Source: CAZFMJ01 sp964520045
GTDB taxonomy: Bacteria > Elusimicrobiota > Elusimicrobia > Elusimicrobiales > CAZFMJ01
Direction of reading: 5' to 3'
DNA: 54,907 nt
Assembly: GCA_964520045.1 (NCBI GenBank)
Contig: CAZFMJ010000011.1
Span: 1-54,907 of the forward strand
Shown: piece by piece, positions 7,577 to 16,321 of the stretch
Numbering within the stretch: position 1 is the first letter of the stretch
How the letters are laid out: each line of letters opens with the position of its first letter
Notes under the pieces: generated by a model
The model's database searches: none
Seen by the model: only the letters and a program-made list of their open reading frames with translations
Told to the model about the DNA's origin: nothing
Translations under genes and position numbers: made by a program

Positions 7577-9217
7577 TCACCTGCTTTTGAAAGTCTGGCT
7601 TAATTTGGAAGATACTATGTCCATATCCGCTATGGCGCCTTTCTGTTTTTCCTGTATGCTCTCAAATCCTATTTTTGAGGCGATATCCGTATCTCCCGAG
7701 CCTGCCCCGTTGACAAGGCTTATGCCTTCAGCCGCGGTTATAAGCGCCGCCCGCCTGGCATAAAGACGCGACATAGCCGTCCAAGCCTGCCTGTCAAATT
7801 TTATAAATTCGCTGTATTTCTGTCTGGAAGAGCTTTTTGCAAAAACCGCCGCAGTTTCACACAAAGCGATAAGCTTTCCCAGGCAGAAAGAGGCATGCTG
7901 GTGCCTGGTAAGCCTCTGAACTCTGCATTCTTCCAATATTTGAGCAAGCGCGCGCAGAGCGCACGCCGCACAATCCGCCCCGGTGTCGGGACAGGACGAA
8001 TAAAGCGTATCCATTTCCGAAGCCATGTCCGAATAATATTGTCCTCTGGATTTAAGATGCTCCTGCCACCTGCCGCGGAAAATAGTCATCTCCATAATTT
8101 CGTTTGTTCCTTCGTATATGCAGGTTATCTTAACATCCCTTTTTATTTTTTCAACCGGAAAATCTTTGGTATACCCATAACCTCCCAAGGCCTGTATGGA
8201 ATCTTCCGCCGCGCTATTGCCCGCTTCCGTGGCGGTATATTTTGCTATCGCCCCCTCGGTCTGAAGTCCATGCCCGCCCTCATCTAATTTCAGCGCCGTT
8301 TCCTCTATAAAAGCCCTTGCCGCTTCAAGTCTGACCGCATTCGGCACTATGAGCTTATGCGTATATCCCTGTTTCTGCGAAAGGGGGCCTCCGGCCTGTA
8401 TTCTTTGCTGGCTGTAGCGCACGGCCGTCTCAAGCGCCTCCCACCCCGCGCCAAGACCGAAAGCGGCCACCATAAGCCGGGTATAGCCGAATACGGCCTG
8501 CGCCTGCATAAGACCCTGCCCCTCAACGCCGCCGATAAGATTCTCAGCCGGAACATACACGTCATCCAAAGCAAGACCTGCCGTATTGCTTAATCTTATG
8601 CCGTGCTTATCCTCGTGCTTGTTCGCGGAAAAACCTTCGGTGTTTCTCTCCACAAGAAACCATGACGGCCCGCCGGGAGCCAGCGCAAGCAGAGTATATA
8701 AATCCGCAACGCCGCCGTTTGATATCCACTGCTTGTTGCCGGTAATCCTGTAGCCGGCGATACCGCCGTTTTTAAGCACATGCTCCGCCCGCGTGGTCAA
8801 AGCCACAAGGTCGCTTCCGGCATCAGGTTCGGTGGCCGCGTATGCCACAAGAAGCCTTTCATTTGCGATTCTGGCCATCCAACGGCGCTTTTGCTCTTCT
8901 GTGCCTCCGACCCGTATCGGATCCGACCCAAGGAAAGTGGCGAATACAGAGGTGGCTATTCCCAAGTCGATTCTTGCAAGCGCTTCGCATATGCTGTAAA
9001 TATCAAAACTACCCCCCCCCAATCCGCCGTATTCAAGGGGAATCATAAGAAGATGCAGGCCGAGAATCTCCGGGTCATACATTTCTCTCAGTATTTTTTC
9101 CGGAAACTCGTTGTCTCTGTCATGCTCGCGTATAAAGTCAAAAGGAATTTTGCGTTTGGCATATTCCTTAAGACTGTCGAGCATCAAACCCCGCGTAATA
9201 GTATCCATGCTTGCCAT
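7577..9217 (-). CDS. Acyl-CoA dehydrogenase family protein
   Basis: This protein of about 546 residues has the acyl-CoA dehydrogenase fold. AATEPDAGSDL is the flavin-loop signature, ALGGYGYTKDFPVEKIKRD is typical of the C-terminal helical domain, and the Glu in CIYEGTNEIMEM is at the usual catalytic-base position. About 150 extra residues follow the usual end of the family. I start it at ATG 9217, which has a GGAG site 10 bases upstream. The frame stays open to 9313, but those extra codons run through a palindromic repeat (9267-9334). With EtfB and ferredoxin-EtfA directly downstream, it probably reduces an enoyl-CoA or oxidises an acyl-CoA in a bifurcating complex. The acyl substrate cannot be told. 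Confidence 0.9.
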   Translation of the reverse strand: MASMDTITRGLMLDSLKEYAKRKIPFDFIREHDRDNEFPEKILREMYDPEILGLHLLMIPLEYGGLGGGSFDIYSICEALARIDLGIATSVFATFLGSDPIRVGGTEEQKRRWMARIANERLLVAYAATEPDAGSDLVALTTRAEHVLKNGGIAGYRITGNKQWISNGGVADLYTLLALAPGGPSWFLVERNTEGFSANKHEDKHGIRLSNTAGLALDDVYVPAENLIGGVEGQGLMQAQAVFGYTRLMVAAFGLGAGWEALETAVRYSQQRIQAGGPLSQKQGYTHKLIVPNAVRLEAARAFIEETALKLDEGGHGLQTEGAIAKYTATEAGNSAAEDSIQALGGYGYTKDFPVEKIKRDVKITCIYEGTNEIMEMTIFRGRWQEHLKSRGQYYSDMASEMDTLYSSCPDTGADCAACALRALAQILEECRVQRLTRHQHASFCLGKLIALCETAAVFAKSSSRQKYSEFIKFDRQAWTAMSRLYARRAALITAAEGISLVNGAGSGDTDIASKIGFESIQEKQKGAIADMDIVSSKLSQTFKSR

Positions 9218-9266
9218 AAAATCGCTCCTGCCTGCTATGTCTCCGGTTGTCCGGCCGCCTAGCCGT

Positions 9267-9334
9267 CCCAAACAATCCTTAAATGCAGCGAGTTTGGGGC
9301 GGTCCATTCTCAATGCTTTGGTGGAAAGAATGGG
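9267..9334. repeat. CCCAAAC palindromic element, copy 1
   Basis: It contains two small stem-loops: CCCAAAC with GTTTGGG, and CATTCT with AGAATG. A second copy with the same order of motifs is at 45626-45695, and the 15-mer CGTCCCAAACAATCC of its left end recurs in reverse complement at 36834-36848 inside heptad copy D. It lies between the promoter and start of the acyl-CoA dehydrogenase gene, so it is in the mRNA leader. Confidence 0.75.
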
Positions 9335-9390
9335 CCGTCTCGCTGTCCAGCCGTTTCCCTTCCGCTGCCGCTGTTTACATTATCCTATTC

Positions 9391-9419
9391 TTTATATAGA
9401 CAACGCAAATTCCGGACAA
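9391..9419 (-). promoter_or_regulatory. Candidate sigma-70 promoter for the acyl-CoA dehydrogenase/Etf operon
   Basis: Read on the minus strand, TTGTCC (9419-9414) is followed after 17 bases by TATAAA (9396-9391). The leader of about 170 bases then contains the CCCAAAC element. This is motif matching only. Confidence 0.45.
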
Positions 9420-9424
9420 AAAAT

Positions 9425-9454
9425 ATTGCCCGAATCCGCAAATAAGGATACAAT
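9425..9454 (+). promoter_or_regulatory. Candidate promoter giving a leaderless or very short mRNA
   Basis: TTGCCC (about 9426-9431) is followed after 17 bases by TACAAT (9449-9454). The start codon ATG 9463 is only eight bases further, about where transcription would begin. Motif matching only. Confidence 0.35.
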
Positions 9455-9462
9455 TGGGAATC

Positions 9463-11079
9463 ATGAAGATCTTTTATCCGTGTTTGCTGTTTCTTTTTTT
9501 CTGCTGCGCGTATTCCATGCATGCCCAGGAATTTTTGCCGCCCGAACCCCGACAGCCCGCGGCGGCGGCCGCGGACGATAAAAACTATCAATTCGACGAA
9601 ATACGCAGCCGTCTTATAACCGATATGTTCTTTGCCGGCGAACTGGCCGATAAAATAATAGACGCCGGCGGACAGGACATGCTGATATCTTCATCCCCCG
9701 ACGACACCCGCTCTGAAATCAGAACGAAACTTATACTTTGGATACGGGCAAACCCGGATGAAGCCGCTAAAATCTGCCTGTATATAAAAGAAACCGGCTC
9801 GCTTGCGCAGCCTAAAATAATGGAAGAACCTTCAAAGAAAATCTGGTGGGAATTTATGCCCCATTTTCTTGCCATGACGCAGGATTTATCCGAAGCGGCA
9901 AACCGGTCCGGAATAATAAGCGAGGATCTTTCGCTGGCGGGAAAAAGAATATTTGAGGGGCTGCCTTCGAAAAACCTGCTGGCAATCGACAATCTTGAGC
10001 CTGCCGGCTCTTTACCCGTCAACGCTTCGGTAAAACCGGCAGCCGCGCCGGGCAATATTCCGCAGGCGCAGGCCGGACCGGCGCCGCTTTCAAAAACGCC
10101 GGTCCTTTCGCAGCTCAACTGGACATTAAACAAAACGACCCTGAAAAAAGAGCAAAAACTTGCGGAACAATGGCTTTATGAACTGAACAAAGAACTGCGG
10201 TTTCACCGGACAAAAGAAAAGGACAGACAAAAGGTCCCGGGCAGGTCCGCCCCGGACCCTGCCGATCCTCTGCTTAAGGAAAGACAGAAAGCCATAGAAA
10301 AAGCTTCTGCCGCATGGAATGATTTTATCGCAAAATCTTCGCTGTTCGCGGGCAGAATAAAAATACAGCGGACGGAGGCGCTGGACCTTGAAAAAACCAG
10401 ACTGGCTCTGCGCTGCGCCGTATCAAAATGCAGAATTCTTTCAAGAGCGTATTCCGCGAAATCAAAAACCCGCCTGCTTGAAAACACAAAGCCTAACGTG
10501 TTCGACAGGCGGCTGGGCGAAAACTATTCACAACAGGGGAAAAAGCTCATAGAAGAAGCCTCTGCTCTAAGCGGAAAATATTATGAAATTTCAAAAGACC
10601 TCACCCCGGAAAATTTCCGATCCGGAAACATTTCGATGAGACTTGAAGAACTGCGGAGAGATGAAGAGCAATGGACGGCCGGAGCCGCATCATTTATTGA
10701 AATTCAGGGGATTGCCGGCGATTTGCGCCGGCTTGAAACCTCGTGCTTTTTTGACAAAATGATGGAAAAGATAATTCTTAAAAAATATCCGGCCGCTTCA
10801 TATTCAAAAAATTCAAAAAAACTTGAAACATATAAAACGCTTATCATTTCCGCCGCCGAAAAACTGGCGGAGGGAGATTACGCAAAAGCGCGGGGAATTT
10901 TTACCGGAGCGGATTATGAAATGCATCCCGGCATAGCCGCGATCGCCATTCAAGCCGGAAATATCCGCTCTCTCATAGCGGCAGCCCGCCTGGCATCCCT
11001 TAAAAACTGCAATATGCAGGCTGTTTTCTGGAATAACCTCCTGTATCCGCTTGATGTCGCGGAACTTATCAAAAATTAA
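9463..11079 (+). CDS. Exported protein of unknown function, coiled-coil-rich
   Basis: I do not recognise this 538-residue protein. It has a clear signal peptide (hydrophobic FYPCLLFLFFCCAYS, then a probable cleavage after MHAQ). A Pro/Ala-rich linker lies near residues 180-200. The rest is mostly charged helical sequence rich in Lys, Glu and Ala, which suggests coiled coil. It is therefore probably periplasmic or envelope-associated. ATG 9463 is preferred; a TTG at 9454 in the same frame overlaps the candidate -10 box. It runs convergent with the Nudix gene, and the two stop codons overlap by four bases. No catalytic motif was seen. Confidence 0.7.
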   Translation: MKIFYPCLLFLFFCCAYSMHAQEFLPPEPRQPAAAAADDKNYQFDEIRSRLITDMFFAGELADKIIDAGGQDMLISSSPDDTRSEIRTKLILWIRANPDEAAKICLYIKETGSLAQPKIMEEPSKKIWWEFMPHFLAMTQDLSEAANRSGIISEDLSLAGKRIFEGLPSKNLLAIDNLEPAGSLPVNASVKPAAAPGNIPQAQAGPAPLSKTPVLSQLNWTLNKTTLKKEQKLAEQWLYELNKELRFHRTKEKDRQKVPGRSAPDPADPLLKERQKAIEKASAAWNDFIAKSSLFAGRIKIQRTEALDLEKTRLALRCAVSKCRILSRAYSAKSKTRLLENTKPNVFDRRLGENYSQQGKKLIEEASALSGKYYEISKDLTPENFRSGNISMRLEELRRDEEQWTAGAASFIEIQGIAGDLRRLETSCFFDKMMEKIILKKYPAASYSKNSKKLETYKTLIISAAEKLAEGDYAKARGIFTGADYEMHPGIAAIAIQAGNIRSLIAAARLASLKNCNMQAVFWNNLLYPLDVAELIKN

Positions 11080-11636
11080 GACTCTTTTTTTGATATAATC
11101 AGACGATAGGCCTGAAGGGCGATTATGGTCTTAGAGTCCTTTATTGCCCCTTTTTCCACAAGCCGCAGGGCGGTTGAAAAAGGAATCAGTTCAACTGAAA
11201 GGAATTCATCCTCGTCGGGACAGCTTTCAGCCGATTTTAAATTCTGCGCAAGATATATGTGCAGTATCTCGTTTGAAAACGCGCAGCACGGCCAAAAAGT
11301 TATAAGCCGTTTTATTTTTCCGGCCGTATAGCCTGTCTCTTCCAGCAGTTCCCTGCGCGCTCTTTGAAGCGGGTTGTCTTTTTTATCGTGCAGTTTGCCC
11401 GCGGGAATTTCCCATGTCACTTTTCCTATGGGATGCCTGTACTGGCGCACCATAACGACCTGGTTTTTGCCTGTTATGGCAAGCGCCGCGGCGGCGCCGG
11501 GGTGGTCAAGATATTCGCGCACCGCCGCGCGGCCGTTGGGCAGAATTACATTGTCCGCGCAGAAATTTACGGCGGAGCCGCGATACACTGTTTTTTTGAG
11601 CAGTTCTTTTTCCTTTAGTTTTATCTTTGTGGACAT
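11076..11636 (-). CDS. Nudix hydrolase, ADP-ribose pyrophosphatase-like
   Basis: The 186-residue protein carries a full Nudix box, from GKLHDKKDNP through RARRELLEETGYT, matching Gx5Ex7REUxEExGU with the metal-binding Glu residues in REL(L)EE. The flanking MVRQYRHPIGKVTWEIPAG is typical of the ADP-ribose pyrophosphatase branch, which hydrolyses ADP-ribose to AMP and ribose 5-phosphate. It is divergent from dnaE and convergent with the exported protein gene. GAGG lies three bases from the start codon. The family is certain; the substrate is inferred by resemblance. Confidence 0.9.
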   Translation of the reverse strand: MSTKIKLKEKELLKKTVYRGSAVNFCADNVILPNGRAAVREYLDHPGAAAALAITGKNQVVMVRQYRHPIGKVTWEIPAGKLHDKKDNPLQRARRELLEETGYTAGKIKRLITFWPCCAFSNEILHIYLAQNLKSAESCPDEDEFLSVELIPFSTALRLVEKGAIKDSKTIIALQAYRLIISKKES

Positions 11637-11647
11637 ATCCTCATTAT

Positions 11648-14600
11648 ATGAAATCAGCCGGATTTATCCATCTTCACAATCACTCGGATTATTCGCTTCT
11701 TGACGGAATGCTCAAGTTTGCCGACGACAAAGGCCATCCGTCTGAATTTCTTAAGTCTCTGGCGGCAAAAAAAATACCGGCCGTCGCGGTGACCGACCAC
11801 GGGAACATGTACGGCGCCGTGGAATTCTACATGGCGGCTTCGGAAATGGGAATACGGCCGATAATCGGCTGTGAGGTGTATATCACCAAAGGCTCAAGAA
11901 CAGACCGCACCCCGAAAAGCAGAGAAGACACAAGCCACCTGACTCTTCTCGCCAAAGACAGCGAGGGATACCAAAACCTGATGCTTTTGGTTTCGAAAGG
12001 ATTTACGGAAGGCTTCTACTACGACCCGAGAATAGACAAAGACCTGCTTTCAAAACACCACGAGGGGCTTATAGCCCTGTCGGGATGCATAAACTCGCAC
12101 GTGGCAATTCCCTGCCTTGAAAACAACATAGAGTTGGCCTGCCGGCAGGCCGCGGAATACCGCGATATAATGGGCAATGATAATTTCTACATAGAACTTA
12201 TGGACCACGGCCTTGAAGATGAAAAAAAGGCTATTCCGGGCCTGCTGGAAGTATCCAAACGCACCTCAATCCCCGCCGTGGCCACGAATGACTGCCACTA
12301 TCCGCACAAAGAAGACTGGGAGGCGCACGACGCCCACATCTGCATTTCAACGGGATCGTTTATAGACGACCCGAAAAGGCTGAAGTTCGGAAGCAATGAA
12401 TTCTATTTCAAAAGCCCCGAGGAGATGATAAAACTTTTTTCATACATGCCGAAGGCCGTTTCAAACACCATAGACATTGCGGAAAGATGCCACGTGAAAA
12501 TAGCCACAGACAAGCTGTTTCTGCCGCATTTCGACGTTCCCGGCAATTTCCGCGGATTGACGGTTGACGAGTATCTTGAAAAACGCTGTCATGACGGCCT
12601 TAAAATAAAACTCGGCGGCGATATCGCCGCGAATTACGCTGAACGGCTGAAATACGAGCTTTCCGTTATAAAAAAAATGGGATTTTCAAGTTATTTTCTT
12701 ATCGTCGAAGATTTCATAAACCAGGCCAGAAAAATGGACGTTCCGGTCGGGCCCGGCAGGGGAAGCGGAGCGGGCGCGCTCGTGGCCTATTCTCTCGACA
12801 TCACGAAAATAGACCCCTTGGCGCACGGGCTTCTTTTTGAAAGATTTTTAAATCCCGACCGCAAAACGATGCCCGATCTGGACATAGATTTTTCGGACGA
12901 CGGAAGAAGCAAGGTTATTGATTATGTGAAGGAGAAATACGGGGCGGGCAATGTGGCGCAGATAATAACCTTCGGAACCATAAAGGCAAGAAGCGCCATA
13001 AAAGACGTAGGCAGAGTAATGGGCTTTCAGATAGCGGAAGTGGATAAACTCGCAAAGATGTTCCCTTCGGTACAGGATATCACGGTTTACAAGGCGCTTC
13101 ACAGCATACCCGAGCTTAAGGAAGCGGCGAAAGACCCCAAAGTAAAAAAACTTTTTGAATTAGCCCAGAAAATAGAAGGGCTTAAGAGGCACACCAGCGT
13201 GCATGCCGCCGGCACGGTTATAACCAAAGAAGCGGTGCTTAAATACACTCCGCTGGCGAACAGAAACACCAAAAATATAGTGACCACGCAGTACCAGGGC
13301 GAAACCCTGACCAAACTCGGCCTTCTTAAAATAGATTTCCTGGGACTGCGCACTCTCACGGTCATAAAACATACGATAGAGCTTGTCCGCCGGCGTTCCA
13401 ATCCCGCGCTGGATATAGAAAAAATACCGCTTGACGACGCAAAAACTTTCGACCTCCTGTGTTCGGCAAAAACCATGGGGATATTCCAGCTTGAAAGCGA
13501 CGGCATGCGCGAACTTATCAGAAATCTCAAGCCTAGCATCTTCAGCGACATCTCCGCGCTTGTGGCTCTTTACAGGCCGGGCCCCATGCAGAGCGGAATG
13601 CTTGACCTGTTCGTGGAGCGCAAGCACGGCAAGCAGAAAATAGTCTATGACCATCCGATGATGGAGCCTGTGCTTAAAGACACTTACGGAACGATCGTGT
13701 ATCAAGAGCAGGTTATGGAAACGGCAAAACGGCTGGGCAGATTTTCGCCTGGCGAAGCCGACAGCCTGCGCAAAGCCATGGGCAAAAAAAACCCCGAAGA
13801 AATGGAGAAAATGCGCAGTAAATTCACAAGCGGCTGTAAAGAAAACGGCATACAGCAGAAACTGGCCACAAAAATATTCGACCAAATGGCGCAATTCGCG
13901 GGTTATGGATTCAACAAATCTCATTCCGTGGCCTATGCCCTGTTATCATACCAGACGGCATACCTTAAAGCCAATTATCCGCTTGAATTCATGACGGCAT
14001 TGCTGACAAGCGAAATCGGACACAGCCCCATCGGCGCCGAAGATAAGGAAAATAAGCTCGTAACATATCTTGATGACACAAAAGAAATGGGGATAAACCT
14101 GCTTGCCCCCGACGCGCAGACTTCGTTCAGCAATTTCGCCATAGAAAAAGAAACTGGCGGACGGGAATCGATCCGTTTTGCGCTAAGCGCCATAAAAAAC
14201 ATCGGGACCGAATCGGTTGACGCCATAGTGCTGGCAAGACAAAAAGGCGGCTGTTTCAAATCTCTGCCGGACTTCTGCCGGCGCATTGAGCAAAAACACG
14301 TAAACCGGAAGGTTATCGAATCATTAACAAAATCCGGCGCCATGGATTCGCTTTATGCCGGACTAAAGCCGGAAGAATCGCGCGCAAAAGCGCTCGCCGA
14401 AACAGAAGGCATCATTGAACAGGAAAACAGGGTAAGACAGGAAGTGGAAAGCGGGCAGGGATTTCTTTTTGACACAGGAACAGCTCCGGCCGGACACAAT
14501 CCCGAGGCCGGCGGCGCGGCCGTTGAACCCATGGCGGAACACACGCTTCTGCAATTTGAAAAAGAAGTGTTGGGATTTTATCTTTCGGGCCACCCTTTGG

Positions 14601-15193
14601 GAAAATACCGGCGGCAATTAACCATGGCGGCGACACACACCATTAAAGAAGCCGTTTCGGGAAAAGTAACCGGCCCGGCGCGGCTGGCGGGCATGATAAC
14701 GCAGGTAAAAAAGATGCAGACGAGGAAAACCAACGAGCAAATGGCCAGATTTGAATTGGAAGACCTGACGGGAACGATAAACGCCATTGTTTTTTCCAAA
14801 AAATTCGCCCTGCTTTCCAGCAAGATCGCTCCGAACCAGATCGTCGCGGTTTTGGGAAATATTAAACCCAGCCAGCTTGCCGGCGGTCCCGGAGGAGAAA
14901 TATTCGCGGAAGACGTGCTTCCCCTTTATGACGCCCTTTCAAAATGGGGGCGCCATTTTATACTTACCCTGCCGCAGTCCTCGGTGCTCGAAGAAAAACA
15001 TCTTGAATCCCTGAGGAAAATTTTCGCGCTCCACCCCGGACGATGCCCCGTGTATTTCAGGGTCTCGACTCCGAAACACGGACCGGTCATGGTTGAAACC
15101 GGCGAGCGCGTTGCATTATGCGAACAGCTTACTTCAGACATAGAAAAAACTTTAGGAGAAAAAACATGGCAGATACAAAGCGCATCCTTGTAG
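11648..15193 (+). CDS. dnaE: DNA polymerase III alpha subunit
   Basis: This replicative polymerase of about 1181 residues is close to the E. coli length. It begins with a PHP domain (FIHLHNHSDYSLLDG, then AVTDHGNMYGAVEFY). The catalytic core has PVGPGRGSGAGALVAYSLDIT and the metal-binding aspartates of PDLDIDFSDD. The finger region has YQEQVMETAKRLGRFSPGEAD and FNKSHSVAYALLSYQTAYLK. The C-terminus has a helix-hairpin-helix region and an OB-fold (ARLAGMITQVKKMQT). I start it at ATG 11648, just before the PHP motif; an ATG at 11627 would overlap the Nudix start. Its 3' end overlaps the receiver gene by 28 bases. It copies the chromosome 5' to 3' in the cytoplasm. Confidence 0.97.
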   Translation: MKSAGFIHLHNHSDYSLLDGMLKFADDKGHPSEFLKSLAAKKIPAVAVTDHGNMYGAVEFYMAASEMGIRPIIGCEVYITKGSRTDRTPKSREDTSHLTLLAKDSEGYQNLMLLVSKGFTEGFYYDPRIDKDLLSKHHEGLIALSGCINSHVAIPCLENNIELACRQAAEYRDIMGNDNFYIELMDHGLEDEKKAIPGLLEVSKRTSIPAVATNDCHYPHKEDWEAHDAHICISTGSFIDDPKRLKFGSNEFYFKSPEEMIKLFSYMPKAVSNTIDIAERCHVKIATDKLFLPHFDVPGNFRGLTVDEYLEKRCHDGLKIKLGGDIAANYAERLKYELSVIKKMGFSSYFLIVEDFINQARKMDVPVGPGRGSGAGALVAYSLDITKIDPLAHGLLFERFLNPDRKTMPDLDIDFSDDGRSKVIDYVKEKYGAGNVAQIITFGTIKARSAIKDVGRVMGFQIAEVDKLAKMFPSVQDITVYKALHSIPELKEAAKDPKVKKLFELAQKIEGLKRHTSVHAAGTVITKEAVLKYTPLANRNTKNIVTTQYQGETLTKLGLLKIDFLGLRTLTVIKHTIELVRRRSNPALDIEKIPLDDAKTFDLLCSAKTMGIFQLESDGMRELIRNLKPSIFSDISALVALYRPGPMQSGMLDLFVERKHGKQKIVYDHPMMEPVLKDTYGTIVYQEQVMETAKRLGRFSPGEADSLRKAMGKKNPEEMEKMRSKFTSGCKENGIQQKLATKIFDQMAQFAGYGFNKSHSVAYALLSYQTAYLKANYPLEFMTALLTSEIGHSPIGAEDKENKLVTYLDDTKEMGINLLAPDAQTSFSNFAIEKETGGRESIRFALSAIKNIGTESVDAIVLARQKGGCFKSLPDFCRRIEQKHVNRKVIESLTKSGAMDSLYAGLKPEESRAKALAETEGIIEQENRVRQEVESGQGFLFDTGTAPAGHNPEAGGAAVEPMAEHTLLQFEKEVLGFYLSGHPLGKYRRQLTMAATHTIKEAVSGKVTGPARLAGMITQVKKMQTRKTNEQMARFELEDLTGTINAIVFSKKFALLSSKIAPNQIVAVLGNIKPSQLAGGPGGEIFAEDVLPLYDALSKWGRHFILTLPQSSVLEEKHLESLRKIFALHPGRCPVYFRVSTPKHGPVMVETGERVALCEQLTSDIEKTLGEKTWQIQSASL

Positions 15194-15543
15194 CGGACGA
15201 CGACCCCGATCTCATCGATCTTCTTGAAACCGACCTTAAAAGGGAAGGCTACGACGTCTCCATCGTGACAAACGGAAAAGACACCCTTCAAATCCTCAAT
15301 AAAGAAAAATTCCATCTTGTGCTTCTGGATGTGATGATGCCCTACATAGACGGCTACCATGTGGCTTACGAGGTATCCCTGCGTCAAAATTCCGATATTC
15401 CAAAAATAGTGATAATGACCAGCCGCGATACGACCAGGGAAAAAGGCATTGCCTTAATGAGCGGGGCAACCGCGATAATACAGAAACCTTTCACATTGGA
15501 TGATCTTCATAAAAAGATCGCGGAAGTGCTGGCGCAGGAATAG
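15166..15543 (+). CDS. Stand-alone response regulator receiver protein
   Basis: This 125-residue protein is a single CheY-like receiver domain. The acidic pocket is in VADDDPD, the phospho-acceptor Asp in LLDVMMP, the switch Thr/Ser in IMTSRD, and the conserved Lys in IQKPF. There is no output domain, so it must act by protein contact. ATG 15166 has an AGGAG site nine bases upstream, which places the start inside the end of dnaE. The unusual coupling to dnaE says little about its partner. No histidine kinase adjoins; the nearest is at 3.3-5.6 kb. Confidence 0.93.
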   Translation: MADTKRILVADDDPDLIDLLETDLKREGYDVSIVTNGKDTLQILNKEKFHLVLLDVMMPYIDGYHVAYEVSLRQNSDIPKIVIMTSRDTTREKGIALMSGATAIIQKPFTLDDLHKKIAEVLAQE

Positions 15544-15553
15544 GAGCAAAAAG

Positions 15554-16312
15554 ATGAAAACTTCGATAGTTCTTATTTTGTTAATACTGACAGCGCCTGC
15601 CGGACCGGGCTATGCCGGCGGCGAATCATCCGGCAAAAAAGATGCCGGTTCGACGATCCTGCCGGAGACAGAGCTTGTGGACATTCCCACGGCCGGGATT
15701 TTGGACTATTACGGTTTTCTGTCAAAAACGCGTTTTTTTTCGGGCGGCGGGATGCTGGAATCGCTGGGGTTCGGCGTGCTTCAGCGGCTCAACATGGGAG
15801 CCTCCATTGATATAGAGCGGCTTATAGGCTCGGACTCGTCAGTGCGGGTAGTGCGGCCCGAAATACAGGTCAAATACAGGTTTTACGACGGCGGCAGCTA
15901 TATTCCGGCCATGGCCGCAGGCTATGACGGGCAGGGCTATTTTTTCGACAAAAATTTAAAAAAATACATGGAAAAAAGCAGGGGAGTGTTCATAGCCGGA
16001 TCGCAGGAAATCAAACTGCCCGGAATGCTCCTGCATGGGGGAGTCAATATTTCGGACTTTGATTCGAATAATGTATACGGCTTCACGGGGCTCAGTTATT
16101 CCATACAAGAAAGCGCTTTGCTGATGCTTGAATGGGACAATATACATAAAATAAAAAACAGCAGGATCAACACCGGCATGCGGATATTTATCACGCCGTT
16201 CTTTCATCTCGATTTTTCTTTGCGCGGGATCGGACGCGGCGGCTGCCATGAAAACGGCGCTCTGCGCCGTCCGGAAAGAATAGTGCAGCTGCGGTATAAC
16301 AGCAATTTTTAG
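15554..16312 (+). CDS. Exported, probably outer-membrane beta-barrel protein
   Basis: The 252-residue protein has a signal peptide (MKTSIVLILLILTAPAGPGYA) and then alternating polar/hydrophobic, Gly- and aromatic-rich sequence (for example FDSNNVYGFTGLSYSIQ, then FHLDFSLRGIG), ending in Asn-Phe. A terminal Phe is typical of outer-membrane barrels recognised by BamA. The start ATG 15554 has a GGAG site overlapping the stop of the receiver gene. I recognise no specific family. The location is inferred; the function is unknown. Confidence 0.65.
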   Translation: MKTSIVLILLILTAPAGPGYAGGESSGKKDAGSTILPETELVDIPTAGILDYYGFLSKTRFFSGGGMLESLGFGVLQRLNMGASIDIERLIGSDSSVRVVRPEIQVKYRFYDGGSYIPAMAAGYDGQGYFFDKNLKKYMEKSRGVFIAGSQEIKLPGMLLHGGVNISDFDSNNVYGFTGLSYSIQESALLMLEWDNIHKIKNSRINTGMRIFITPFFHLDFSLRGIGRGGCHENGALRRPERIVQLRYNSNF

Positions 16313-16321
16313 GAGAATTTT

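Noticed and set aside
12136..12151. Perfect 16-base palindrome GGCCTGCCGGCAGGCC inside dnaE, similar to common intergenic palindromes
   Set aside because: It encodes ELACRQAAEY, which fits the expected polymerase sequence, so an insertion is not supported.
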